From Eleginops maclovinus (lineage: Eukaryota > Chordata > Actinopteri > Perciformes > Eleginopidae), in assembly GCF_036324505.1 (NCBI RefSeq), contig NC_086362.1, forward strand, positions 13,970,453-14,034,452: a stretch of DNA of 64,000 nt. The letters are read 5' to 3'. The notes below the pieces were generated by a model. The model saw only the letters and a list, made by a program, of their open reading frames with translations. It had not been told where the DNA came from and ran no database searches. Below, piece by piece: positions 38,209-64,000 of this stretch (the first letter of the stretch is position 1; every line of letters begins with the position of its first letter). The translations under genes were made by a program, and so were the position numbers.

Positions 38209-39927
38209 CTGAAGTCTTTACTGCGCTCTTATTGTACAGAGCTGGGGTGTGACTGTGAGGAGGGGTTGCCGTGGCTCCTGTTGGCAGCGAGAGAAGTGGT
38301 TCAGGAGAGCACAGGTTTTAGACCTAATGATTTGGTGTTTGGTCACAAGGTACGGGGTCCCATGGCTGTGTTGGGAGATAGCTGGGAAATAACAAATCCT
38401 CCCCAAAATTTGCTTGACTATGTCAATGGCTTCAGGCATAGGTTGGTTTTGGCGGTTGAAAGTGCAAAAGAGAAATTGGTAAAGTCACAGCACAAAATGA
38501 AAGCTCTGTATGACAGGCGTGCAGAGCCTAAGCGGTTTCAGGCTGGTGACCAGGTTTTGTTTTTGCAACCTATTGTGACTTCTCCCTTTGAGGCAAAATT
38601 CTCCGGTCCGTACACTGTAGTACGGCAGGCTTCAGACTTGAATTACATCATTGCCACTCCAAACTCTAGGAAAGCCACTAGACTGTGTCATGTGAATTTG
38701 TTAAAACCTTTCTACGGACGTCAGACAGTGGGGAAAGGGGAAAGTGGGAGTGGTATGGTTAATGCTTCTGTTTGTACATCTGCAGTTCTGAGCTCATCTC
38801 CGGCAGTCAGAATGGAGGAGAGTTCGACCACTGATGTGGTTTTGCAAGGGCGATTGAAAAATTCAGAGTCACTGAAAAATTTGGATAACATGTTGACAAA
38901 TTTGGATGATAAACAACGTGCTGAGTTGGGTGCCCTTATTAAAAGCTATCCTGTTCTGTTTTCAGATGTACCTTCTCGCACACATCTTATTGAGCATGAT
39001 GTGGATATTGGTGATGCAGCACCTATAAAGCAGCGTTTTTGTCGGGTTTCATCAGATAAGCGCAAGCTTTTAGACAAAGAAGTTCAGTATATGTTGGACA
39101 ATCATATTGCTGAGCCGTGCGTTTCAAGTTGGGCATCGCCGTGTCTGTTGGTCAGTAAGCCGGACACAACTTTTAGGCCATGTACTGACTTTCGTAAAGT
39201 TAATAACGTTACGAAGCCAGATGTGTTTCCTCTTCCCCGCATGGAAGACTGTATAGATCAGGTGGGGTGTGCCGTTTATGTGACTAAGTTTGACCTTTTG
39301 AAAGGTTATTGGCAGGTTCCCCTGTCTAAGCGGGCACAGGAAATTTGTGCATTTATTACACCTTCTGGTCTGTATAAGTACACTGTTATGCCATTTGGCC
39401 TGCGTAATGCACCTGCAACATTTCAGCGCCTCATGAACCAGGTTGTGGCGGGGCTGGATGACTGCGCAGTGTACCTTGATGACGTGGTAATATACAGTGA
39501 TACATGGTCTGAACATATTCAGCGCATTCGCGCATTGTTGGACAAATTGGTCTGGGCAGGGTTGACTGTTAATTTGGCAAAATGCGAATTTGCGAAGGCC
39601 ACAGTCACCTATTTGGGTAAGGAGGTCGGTCAGGGCCAGGTGCGTATGTTACAGGATAAGGTGGATACAATAGTAAGATATCCCCCTCCAACCACCAAGA
39701 AAGGGCTAATGCGCTTTTTAGGGATGGTGGGATACTACCGAAGCTTTTGTCAGAATTTTTCAACAGTTGTAGAGCCTCTGACGGCACTTTTGAAGAAAGA
39801 TGCACACTTTGTGTGGTAGGACAGATGTAGACTGGCGTTTGAAAAGGTCAAGGCACTTTTGTGTGCAGCACCTGTGTTGGATGCCCCTCGGCTGAATGAG
39901 GTTTTTTCCCTGCAGGTGGATGCATCT
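38209..39927 (+). pseudogene. Gmr1-like integrase C-terminus, reverse transcriptase and start of RNase H
   Basis: This continues the retrotransposon polyprotein in the same frame after the hAT. It starts with the rest of integrase (SLLRSYCTELGC) and the GPY/F module (FSGPYTVVRQ), followed directly by reverse transcriptase. RT motifs are FRPCTDFRKVNNV, TKFDLLKGYWQVPL, FGLRNAPATFQR and the catalytic AVYLDDVVIYS. A TAG at 39817-39819 ends the frame. The same frame then continues with RNase H sequence to VDASA near 39927, where a deletion joins it to the middle of the 3' LTR. The conserved RNase H catalytic region beyond VDASA is missing. Confidence 0.88.
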
Positions 39928-40195
39928 GCCAATTGGCCACACCTGTGGGGGTATAGGGATCCAGAGTTTTAAGGGCTGGGTAGCCATGTGTTCAGTGGTC
40001 TCTTTGCTGCTTCTAGGCTGAGCTTTGGGCTCAGTCTTCCACTCGCCATGTGGTCTTAAGTATAATTTCTTTTGTTTAAGTATAATCATTTATGTTTACT
40101 TTAACCAGTAAAAATGAGTTACTAATAAATTAGTTTTTGTTTATTTCATGTGTGGACTCCCTTTATTTTGCCACTACCTGACCCGGTGTGTGACA
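39928..40195 (+). repeat. 3' LTR remnant, 268 bp
   Basis: It corresponds to the last 268 of 341 bases of the 5' LTR and looks identical to them. The left edge is a deletion junction with the microhomology GCCAAT, present both in the pol sequence (GATGCATCTGCCAAT) and in the LTR (GGCCAATTGG). The first 73 bases of U3 are gone. Confidence 0.9.
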
Positions 40196-40276
40196 TTATA
40201 CACACCATTTAACACGTTAACAATAACAATTGAAGCCAGACTGCTGGTTTAAGGGTGTCTTGCGTCTGTTTTAGTT

Positions 40277-42583
<2,307 letters not shown>

Positions 42584-43145
42584 AAGGACCCGCGGATCGA
42601 ACGTGCCATTGGTGTATGTAAAAAGACTGTGTCCACCTTTTTTACAGCTGGAAGAAAAGAAGAGACATGAGTGAAGTACAGGCTGAGCTTGGTCTGCCCA
42701 CTCACCAGCTAATACCGGAGTCCCAGACCAGATGGGGTTCACGCCAAAGAATGATTGAGAGATTTCTCGAACAGGAGAAGGCTGTAGGCCGTGTCCTGGG
42801 AGGACACGGCCTACAGATCTTGCCCACTTGGCAAGATCTGGATGAGTCAATAAATAAAGCTGTAAAACCACTCCAAGAATTTACTCCATCTGTTCAAAAC
42901 CAGTCTCCTACAGCCAGAGGAGGAAGACACAGAGCTCACTAAAACAATAAAAGGAAAGATAACGCAGTACCTTGACAGCGACCCTGTGGACATGTCCTCA
43001 CTGATTGAGCCAAGGTTCCGCACAACCTATATTGACCCAGACAAGGTGGAACAAGTCAAAAAATGAGCAGTTGCTGAACTCATGTCTCTACCTGCTCCTG
43101 CCAACAACAGTACACCAGAGCAGACATGCCAGAGTTCAGCATGAG
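42584..43145 (+). pseudogene. Decayed ZBED-type hAT transposase fragment
   Basis: The plus strand carries pieces of a hAT transposase of the ZBED1/ZBED4 type: DPRIERAIGVCKKTVSTFF, then (frame shifted by one missing T) SEVQAELGLPTHQLIPESQT, RWGSRQRMIERFLEQEKAV, TWQDLDESINKAVKPLQEFT, then TKTIKGKITQYLD, IEPRFRTTYIDPDKVEQV and ELMSLPAPANNST in other frames. There are several shifts and stops. A foldback scar at 42782-42840 lies in the middle. Both the N-terminal BED finger and the C-terminal dimerisation region are absent. Confidence 0.75.
42782..42840. repeat. Two adjoining perfect hairpins
   Basis: CTGTAGGCCGTGTCCT (42782-42797) is followed after GGG by its exact reverse complement (42801-42816). 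CAGATCTTGCC (42814-42824) is followed after CACTT by its exact reverse complement (42830-42840). The two hairpins share the bases CAG at 42814-42816. They lie inside the hAT fragment, where related genes have no such palindromes. Confidence 0.95.
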
Positions 43146-43659
43146 TCTGTCTCCTGTTGTTGAGCCCTTCATTAAAGGGATGGCAGGAGAGCAGTGGCAG
43201 TGACTCCACCTTAATTGGAGTGGCAGATCTTTTGCTCGAGATTGTGACGACCCTAATCAAGGTCATTTTGTCTGCTTGTAAGGGCATGAAGACATCTGTC
43301 TCTCAGGAGAGCATCAGGTCCAGTCTGGGGGACACGCTCTCCCAGATTATTGCCCAAGCTCTGGACGTTTAGAGCCAGATGGAGGGTGACAGCCAGGAGC
43401 TTTTGACGAGTTGTATTATCAGAGAGGTGACAGAGAACGGGAACTCCTAACCCTAATTCACAATGCGCTCTGCTGAGAATGTGATGAGCCAGCACATTGT
43501 ACCCCCCCGCAGGCTTAATATTATAGTGGGTCACCTCTGCACAATGCTGAATGCATTTGCAGGAAAAATTAGTATTGGGAAACGCCACCTTAGAGCACAT
43601 GAGAGAAAACATAACTCAACCTTTCTTCTTGCAAAAACAAAGGAATTGTTATATTAAGC
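43146..43659. other. Unassigned sequence after the hAT fragment
   Basis: A short plus-strand frame (about 43198-43372) reads SDSTLIGVADLLLEIVTTLI and TSVSQESIRSSLGDTLSQII. It looks protein-like but I do not recognise it, and it stops at 43370. I make no functional call. Confidence 0.35.
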
Positions 43660-44055
43660 CAAAATTCAAGTAAAAGTAGAAAGTATTCTCATCAAAGTAT
43701 GCTTAGTAGTGACAGTAAAAGTAATCATTGTTTGATTGGTCCATTTCAGAATAATATCTCTGATATGTTTTATAATTATTGATCATTAAAGTGTTCTCAG
43801 AGCTGGTAAAGGTGCAGCTAGTTTGAATGGCTTTGTATACTGCAGGGTAGCTGCTGAATTTACTCCAGGTGAACTAAAGTCTGATTTAAGGGCTGATTAT
43901 ATTTACCATCATTAATCCAGATCTGTAAAGTAACTAAAGGGATTAGATACATGTAGTGGAGTAGAAGTACACCATTTACCTCTGAATTGTAGTGGAGTAA
44001 GAGTATAAGCTCTACTATACAGTACTCGAGTAAATGTACTTAGTTACTTTACACC
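43660..44055. repeat. Interspersed repeat of the 'agtagaagtac' family
   Basis: It runs from AAGTAAAAGTAGAAAGTATT to ACTCGAGTAAATGTACTTAG plus TTACTTTACACC. These are hallmarks of a short non-coding repeat that is very common in teleosts. Confidence 0.65.
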
Positions 44056-45476
44056 AGTGCTATGAGGTGCACCACAGTTAAATGTTGATAAGCCTGTAGT
44101 GATGGCACCGTCAAAATGTCAGCAGGGACTGTTGCTCCAGAAGTGTATTCCAGACAGAGTTATCTACAGTATGACATGAATTATTGGAAGCTCCTTCTGT
44201 ATGTACCTATCTTATCTACAGCGTGCACAAATGTAATTTGAAATCTTCATACATAAAGGATGAGAAAGCAGGAGAAGTGAAACCTCACAGAAAATGTCAT
44301 ATTTCTAGAATAATCTAGAAATATTTGAGAAGAAAAAATATAATTAAATTTGAAAAAGTAATGTTCATAATACTTAGTTGAAAGAAATGCATAAAAGGTA
44401 GAAATCACAAATTCAAAGTAATGCATAAATGGTAATCAAAACAAAACTTTTATTGGTATATTTCACACACTGGATGCAGCTGAATGCGATTTGACAGTTT
44501 GAGGCAAAACACAAGACATGACAAAGTCAGAGATTAAAACATATTAGCACACATCATACAACTGCATTTATAAAAAGAAGAATATATTTTAAAACATAAG
44601 AAGAATGAAAGTAGTTTAACCATGTCAACAAGGAGCCTTTTTTATGTATTTATTTACCGATCACAAGCAGCCTCTAGCGGCCGCGTCTCGGACAGCACAG
44701 CGCCCAGCTTCTTTTTTTCTGAGCGCTTCTCTTTTTGGATTGGCCGCTCTGCAGCCAGGTGAGGAGTGCCCACAGCAGGGAGGGTTGATGTTAGACCAAA
44801 TACACACACAACGTACATACACCGGGTAATCCGATCGTTGCACAAAGAATCCTGATCAGATATTGAACAGCCAGGTCAACAGAGAGAGAGATTATATTTG
44901 CAGTAATAAAAAGTAAAAGAAGCCGGAGAGCAGCGGCAGCTAAATGTGCCAGGTCTCACTCTAGCCGGAACGACCCACATGGCAACTGATGTATACCTTA
45001 CAACAATGCATCCAATAGTTTTTAAGATATTGTTATGGCCCCCTCCACTCCACTAGGGGTCTCTGTGTTTGCAGAGGAAAGATAGCTCGCCCCGTCTTTG
45101 AAACATTATGCATAAAAAAGGTCACGGCTTAAATCGAGACGTAACCTGATGCAGTGATCAACTCAATACAAATACCATTAACCAACCCCATGTGACAGTT
45201 GCCAGAAACAAGTATGAATGGTTTTAACAAATAAAGAGAATAATAAATCAATAAACACAGACTAACTTTGTGTTGGCTCCTACAGCCGGTAACGTCACTG
45301 TAAAAATAAGAATCTTGTCATTGATCACGTTTAAGATGGAAACTATCATACAAAGATACACATGGACCCCTTTGAATTTCAGTAAATTAACAGCTGAATG
45401 GTGACAATGTTTCCCTATTACTTTGATTTCAGCAGCTGATCGGCTGTCAGCATGTTTCTGTCCACATCAGAGACTC
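44056..45476. other. 3' flank and probable 3' UTR of the NLR gene
   Basis: No coding sequence was recognised. On the minus strand an AATAAA at 44449-44454 is about 1 kb after the NLR stop codon and could be its polyadenylation signal. A GC-richer segment at about 44660-44840 is open in frames but matches nothing I know. Confidence 0.35.
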
Positions 45477-58747
<13,271 letters not shown>

Positions 58748-59101
58748 ATCAGAGCCCCCACCTTCACACAAACACAACAACACGCTCATTCATTACAACA
58801 TGTAATCACAGGAAACATTAGTGCTCCTCCTCTCAGATATTCAGGCTGACAGGAACCTTGTTGGAGCCCTAACAGGATCTGATCAATCCAGAATGTGTCC
58901 CACAGCCCCAGGCCCGCCCAGGAAATCACTTGACCCATATATACTGTATATACTTTTTAGATTGTCAAAAATGATCATGAACCACCCAAAAGGTCAGCCT
59001 TGCTCCCACAAAGTAACATTCCCATACAACTAAACTGCACCCTCAAAAATATTTGGACAGAACTGCCAAATTGTGTTAGAAAAAATGATGATGGTTTAGA
59101 T

Positions 59102-61825
59102 CAGGGGTGCCCAAATACTTCCCGATGGAGGGCCAAAATTGAACGTGAGGGGAGGGCCGAGGGCCAAAATGATAATTTTGCAGTACATTAAGTGTACGGT
59201 AAATATACGAGTGCAGTACATTACGTGTGTAAGTTAAGCATACGTGTGCAAAATAAACACTATATCACAAAGTCATTTTGAAAAATGAATTGCACTGTTT
59301 ACTGTGTTTCACATTTAGGTCAATAACATTTCATAACATCGATCTGGCTTCTTTAAATTAAAAAAATAACTGAAGCACTATGAAATATTTGTGGACAGGT
59401 GTGGAACATTACCAGTCCTTGGGCCTACCATACTCCCAGGTGACACAATGGGGGCCTAGGGCAGGCCTACATATTCTGCCTGTAGTAGTCCAATCAGTGG
59501 GAAACATGAAGCCTGTTCTTGGTTTTTAAAAGCCTCTCAATATCAGGTTCAAGCTGACTAACTGACAAAGTGAGAATGTCATGTAGGTGAGAGTCAGATA
59601 AAGCATTCCTCAGTTTGGACTTGTTAAGATTCATAAGGCTGAAAGCCTGCTCACAGACATAAGTACTTCCAAAGAGGGATAACATAACCTGGGCATGTTT
59701 GCGTATCTTGCCATATCTGTGTGCGGGAATAGACCTGTAAAAATCTTGTAAGGAAAGCTCTCTGAACCTGCTATGGAGGTCTGAATCAGACTGAAGTTCC
59801 AAAAGTTCCATTTGAAGCTCCTCACTGACTGCATCCACATTCACAGAAAAAGGTTGAGCAAACAGCTCAAATGCTGTTGTATTTCCACGAAAATCTTCAA
59901 AGCGATGGTCGAACTCCACCTCAAGATTGTTGAGAATGTTGAGGTATTTTGGTGTGTCTTCCTCCATCAACCCAACTTCTCTGAGGCTAGGGAAATGTGC
60001 CAAATTTCCTGAAAATACAGACACAAAGACAAAAGCAGCAATGTAAGATGCAAGGTTGTTCATGAAATGAAATGAAATACCAATCATCAATCAAATGGTG
60101 GGCAGGGGATATATTTTGTTTTGTTTATGGCTGCAGTAGACTATGAAAAGCAATACAACTACTGTTTTGGATTTAATGCCTGGTTTAGTGGTTTTAAAAA
60201 GAACATCTATTTTCCACCAACACAAAGTATACATGCATCACAAACAATATATCTATGATAGCATGGTTGTGACAACAAGCGTAATACATTGTTTTATGTT
60301 CAATAAAATATTAAAGTTAGATCTCACCTTTTGAGAGATGTCTGCTAAGCAGCTGGAACTTTTGCTTGAAGGCTTTGACATGGTCATACATCTGCGTGAT
60401 CATCTGGTCTCTCCCTTGGAGCTGAAGATTGAGGATATTCAGCAGCTCTGTGATGTCCACAAGAAAAGCCAGGTCTGCAAGCCAGTGACTGTCCGTGGGC
60501 ACTTGGATGTTGTTCGTCTTCATGGCTTGAAACTCTCTTATTTCCTCGCGCAGATCAAAGAAACCCCGCAAAACTTTCCCACGGCTCAACCACCGCACCT
60601 CCTGATGGTACAATACATCACCATACTGGGCATCCATCTCATCAAGCAGAGCTTTGAATTGACGGTGTGAGAGGGCCTTTGAGCGAATATTGTTGACAAT
60701 GGCGACGACATCCTGCATGACGTTTTTGAAGCCCATGTTTTTAGCGCACAGTTGCTCCTGATGCAAAATACAATGGTACTTTAAAATCGAGCCACCAAAC
60801 TCGGAGACCTTGTCCGACACAAGTGCAGTTAGCCCTGCTCGCTTACCGACCATGGCGGGGGCTCCATCAGTCATGATGCCAGATAGGGTTTCCCAGTTCA
60901 AACCGTTCTTGTCCAGAACTCGCTCCACTGCCATAAAAATATCCACACCTTTTGTTGTCCCTTTCAATGTTTCAAGGCCCGCTAGTTCTTGACACACTTC
61001 AAAGTCCTCATTGACGCCTCGCAAAAACACCAGCAACTGTGCTGAGTCGGACATGTCGGTGCTTTCATCGCACGCAATGGAGAAGGCAGAAAAGTGACTT
61101 GCTCTTTGGGCTATCTGACCTCGAACGTCTTCGGCCATGTCCTCAACGCGGCGGGTGACAGTGTTCCGTGACAGGCTAATTTGAGAAAACACACGCATCT
61201 GATTTGGACACACATCTTGGGCAGCAATTGTCAAACACTCCTTGACGAAATCACCCGCTGCAAAAGCTCTCCCACTTCTCACGATTGCATTGCTAATGCG
61301 ATAACTAGCCCGAGTGGCATTTTCTTGTGCAGTCGACGGCTGAAGTAGAGTTCGCTGCTGGGTGGTTAGCTTTGTTAGCAAGTCTGCTAACTTGACCTTG
61401 CAATGTTCTCCAGTGTACTTTGCGAACTCAGCCGCATGCTTAGTTAGATAGTGACGGCGAATGTTGTATTCCTTTGAAACAGCGACCCTCTGCTTACATA
61501 CCAGACACACTGCATTGGAATCTACCTCGGTAAAAAAATAGTCCTGTTCCCAAGTTTTTTTAAATTTTCGTTTGTCTGTGTGCCACAGCCTACTACGCTC
61601 CATCCTTGAATCCTCTCACTCACTGGTCTTGGGCGTTATCGGGTAGCTAGGAGCTGACTGGAGCTCAACAGCGCCATCCTATGGCATTATTTGGTAGTGC
61701 GCCAATAAATAATTTTCAACGAGAACTTCCGATCGTTTATGGTGGGACAGTGCGGGAAGGCACGGGCCAAATTTAATCGGTCGCGGGCCAAGTTTGGCCC
61801 GCGGGCCCCAATTTGGGCAGCCATG
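59102..61825 (-). mobile_element. Complete hAT transposon (Zaphod/GTF2IRD2-like), 2724 bp
   Basis: Ends are CAGGGGTGCCCAAA and the inverted CATGGCTGCCCAAA (12 of 14 match). The exact 8-bp target duplication GTTTAGAT lies at 59094-59101 and 61826-61833. Subterminal GGCCCGCGGGCC-type sequence is present at the right end. The transposase gene on the minus strand has two exons without a visible lesion. It lies in the first intron of the NLR gene, in the same orientation. Confidence 0.93.
59494..61603 (-). CDS. hAT transposase, two exons, apparently intact
   Basis: Exon 1 is 60328-61603 (ATG at 61603) and exon 2 is 59494-60008, joined by a 319-bp GT-AG intron in phase 1 (junction HLSK|GNLAHF). 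Together 1791 nt give 596 residues. Exon 1 has a BED-like finger (CLVCKQRVAVSKEYNIRRH, KH), core motifs ACDESTDMSDSAQLLVFLRG and GIMTDGAPAMVGKRAG, a CILHQEQLCAKN helix and the EVRWLSRGKVL Arg-Trp motif. Exon 2 has the C-terminal dimerisation block (TYVCEQAFSLMNLNKSKLRN). Domesticated relatives in mammals include the transposase part of GTF2IRD2 and SCAND3/ZBED5-type genes. Intact ends and frame make recent activity plausible; present mobility is inference. Confidence 0.9.
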
Positions 61826-61833
61826 GTTTAGAT

Positions 61834-62102
61834 GAAAATAAAGCATATACATTTTGTTATGCATATGTATTATGAAACTGATGAGTGTAATGGCATCTCC
61901 TCTCAGCTCATATAATAATAAAAGAAAGCTATAGGGAGGAGTTCTTCACCCTGTCTGAATGAGAAGAGTAAAATTCACCACAACCAACATAAACCGCCTT
62001 TAACTTTATTGGTGGTGACACAAAGTTATGTGACCATGCTGAAGTTTAAACAAATGACCTCATACATTTATTTTAACATTACAATTTACAATCTTTCATT
62101 TC
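61834..62102. other. Spacer right of the complete hAT
   Basis: A short AT-rich interval within the first NLR intron; nothing recognised. Confidence 0.4.
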
Positions 62103-62667
62103 TTTAAGGTCCCCTGTTATGCTTTTCCGGTTATAACCCATCCTTCCGTGTGTTATGTAGCTTTTTCTGCATGTAAACGGTCTGCAAAATCACAAACCCT
62201 CAAAGTACACCCTGTAGCGAGTAAAACTCTAAAGGAGAAAACCCATGTCTATGCTGCCCTCCCACGCCTAGTTGGAGATTTTTCTTCTTCCATTTTTTTC
62301 TTCCGGGGGCTATTGACGTCACTAAATCTGGAGACCAATCGGCAAGTTGGCACGCCCATAGCTATAGACCAATAGGCACACCCTCTGCCAACCGACCATT
62401 TACTGTTGCAAGGCTGAAATGTCAACAAAGTACTGTGCCCTGAAATGTGAGGGGAAATGTCATCTGTTTGCCTTACCGAAGGCAGAACCACGAAAAGGCA
62501 GTGGTTGAAAAAAAAATTGACAGAGAATGAATAGAGATACTATACAGAGATGCTGTATGAGAAAACCAAGGTGATATTGGAACATTGAACAACGTAAATC
62601 TATTCTAGTACACCTCAACAATGGAATTATGATCAGTAAAAATGGACACAATATTGGGACCTTTAAA
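62103..62667. mobile_element. MITE-like element with AAGGTCCC ends and a THAP-like remnant
   Basis: The left end is TTTAAGGTCCCC and the right end GGGACCTTTAAA, with TTA-type flanks as in PIF/Harbinger elements. A short plus-strand stretch from about 62419 (MSTKYCALKCEGKCHLFALP) has the Cys spacing and a Leu-Pro-Lys motif reminiscent of a THAP finger, but breaks after about 28 codons. The THAP idea is weak. Confidence 0.45.
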
Positions 62668-63692
62668 AATGCTTTTGTTATTGATGGAAAATAAATGTAT
62701 TGACCTGTAAATTATAATTGTTTTACGAAGAAAATTATTATATTGATTTCAAACTATTTAAGTTAAATAAATATGCTTTTTTGAAGAAAAAATAAATATA
62801 ATTTTGTAAAAAATAATCAAAAGTTCTTAAGCAGGTAACTCTTACTGCAGAGTTTCCCCTTAAAATGATGAAATGATGCCAGAAAACAATACTTCTGTTT
62901 GTCAAATACGGTATAAAGACTCCAGAAATATGAAGATGGTGTCAAATAGAGCGTCAGACGGCAGAGACAGCTTTGTTTTTGCGGAGAGTAAATAGGGGAT
63001 GGTCTGGTCGGTCTGCCGAAAACAGTTATGAGGTTATTGATGGAAACATAATTACATTAATTTAAAGATAGGATTTTTATTGATTACTCTATTCACATCG
63101 GCCCTCTGTCTACCTGTCTGTTTCCTGTGTAGCCCCAGCGTTTTCTGCTGTGCGTTCGGTGTTCACTCTGTGTAAGCATCCTTGGGTTTATGAAAGGCAT
63201 ATGAATTAAAGTTATTATTACTTTTATATGTACCTAAAATTGATCTTAGTGATTTAAATAAAGTACGTTCTTAATAAATATTTCATTGTTGTGAAATGAT
63301 TCACCAATCTAAAATGGATTTGCTAATTGATGCTTAAATTATTAGAAATAATAAGAAAGGGAAAACCTTTTTTTGTAATATTTTTAATTTAATTTATATT
63401 TATTTTAAAAATGATTTTTCTATTCATTAAAAGCAATTATATTTGAATTTATAATATAAATTAATTTTGTATTTACTGCATTCTTTATTTTTAATTTAGA
63501 AAAGTACAGTAACGCTTCAATCTGTCTCGTTGCAGTTCTGAAAAATGGATATTAGTTAGCATAATTAGCATGTGGTAGGAGCAGCCGTTTGTGGCTTACT
63601 GTTCGCACTAAACACATTAACACCCAGTGACGAAACTGACTGGAGAGCAGAGATCACCTGAGAGTCATTTCTCACTGAAAACTGTCACTTAC
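62668..63692. other. AT-rich first-intron sequence of the NLR gene
   Basis: Very AT-rich. Around 63165-63230 the sequence CATCCTTGGGTTTATGAAAG followed by an ATTATTACTTTT tail resembles the 3' end of a common short repeat. No gene seen. Confidence 0.4.
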
Positions 63693-63780
63693 CAGTTTGA
63701 CGAGGAGCAAAACTTCTATGTCCCAACAGGAAGTGAAGGTAACACCGGAAGAGCCACGGAGAACAGGAAGGGAGACAAGT
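63693..63780 (-). other. Candidate 5' UTR exon of the NLR gene
   Basis: On the minus strand, CTTCCTGTTGGGACATAGAA continues to CTCGTCAAACTG and a strong GTAAGT donor at 63692. Its place about 5 kb upstream of the start-codon exon, whose acceptor at 58761 needs an upstream partner, fits a non-coding first exon. The outer boundary is a guess. Confidence 0.4.
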
Positions 63781-63884
63781 GGACCATATGTGACTCATTA
63801 GCTGTACATGAGCGCCATCTTGTGACAGCACATGGTATCCCATCAGAGCTAGTGTCAGTGTTTAGAGTGCACATTAAAGGAGAC

Positions 63885-64000
63885 TACCATAGGTGGAAGT
63901 ACTCTGTTACAGTAGAAGTCCTGCATTCAAAAGGACTCTCAAGTAAAAGTACAAAAGTATTAGCATCAAAGTATACTCCAAGCACCAAGAGGAGGATGCG
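63885..64000. repeat. Interspersed repeat of the 'agtagaagtac' family, cut by the window edge
   Basis: TAGGTGGAAGTACTCTGTTA and CTCAAGTAAAAGTACAAAAG match the start of the same repeat as at 43660-44055. The rest is beyond position 64000. Confidence 0.6.

Larger units (their letters stand above)
29897..40195 (+). mobile_element. Gmr1-like Ty3 LTR retrotransposon, defective, carrying a nested hAT
   Basis: The element runs from a full 5' LTR to a truncated 3' LTR and is flanked by a TTAT target duplication (29893-29896 and 40196-40199; ATTAT if the terminal A is shared). The order is gag with SCAN-like capsid and zinc knuckle, protease, integrase, then reverse transcriptase and the start of RNase H. 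Integrase before RT is the Ty1/copia order. Within Ty3-type elements it is known from the Gmr1 group of deuterostomes. No env-like frame is seen. The element cannot be active: a hAT interrupts integrase, a stop lies at 39817, and the end of RNase H, the polypurine tract and the first 73 bp of the 3' LTR are deleted. Confidence 0.88.

Noticed and set aside
29897..40195. Possible endogenous retrovirus
   Set aside because: No envelope-like frame is present and the integrase-RT order is that of Gmr1 Ty3 retrotransposons, so it is called a retrotransposon.
44654..44845. Overlapping short frames around a GC-richer segment
   Set aside because: No domain, no splice context and no match to known families; it is more likely part of a 3' UTR or repeat.

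Overview
The window is vertebrate nuclear DNA, almost certainly from a spiny-rayed teleost. The signs are a camk2d-type kinase gene with vertebrate exon structure, a fish-specific NLR immune gene (FISNA-NACHT-LRR-B30.2), and many fish-type transposons and long CA repeats. Real host coding sequence is a small fraction. Most long open frames are transposon proteins or tandem repeats.

Region 1 (about 1-21.6 kb, minus strand) is the 5' part of a CaMKII delta gene. Coding exon 1 is at 21323-21384 and exon 2 at 17928-18022. Everything to the left appears to be intron 2, which holds a 57-bp minisatellite, a 204-bp (CA)n, old LINE and hAT fragments and one long-inverted-repeat element.

Region 2 (about 22.9-28.8 kb) has two adjacent minisatellites (30-bp and 18-bp units). 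The 18-bp array is in frame with a decayed HECT-like gene on the plus strand. A decayed integrase-core gene lies tail-to-tail on the minus strand, and a TTAA-flanked foldback element sits between them.

Region 3 (29.9-43.1 kb) is a nest of elements. A Ty3-type LTR retrotransposon (29897-40195) has its integrase upstream of its reverse transcriptase, the Gmr1 order, and a SCAN-like capsid. A 4.6-kb hAT transposon (33593-38208) has inserted inside its integrase with an 8-bp target duplication. The retrotransposon itself sits just upstream of a broken two-exon gene of an uncharacterised multi-copy fish family (40277-42390). That gene runs into a CT/CTGT microsatellite and then a decayed ZBED-type hAT fragment containing a two-hairpin templated-insertion scar.

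Region 4 (about 45.5-63.8 kb, minus strand) is an apparently intact fish NLR gene. I could trace 13 coding exons with consistent splice phases, giving 1260 codons. The order is start exon, four short repeated N-terminal exons, two linker exons, one large FISNA-NACHT exon, three LRR exons, a 47-nt linker and a PRY-SPRY (B30.2) exon. A likely 5' UTR exon is at about 63.7 kb. A complete 2.7-kb hAT (Zaphod/GTF2IRD2-like) with intact transposase, terminal repeats and target duplication sits in the first intron. Other introns hold LINE, MITE and P2X7-like exon fragments.

All calls come from reading the sequence and from knowledge of the families. No database search was run.
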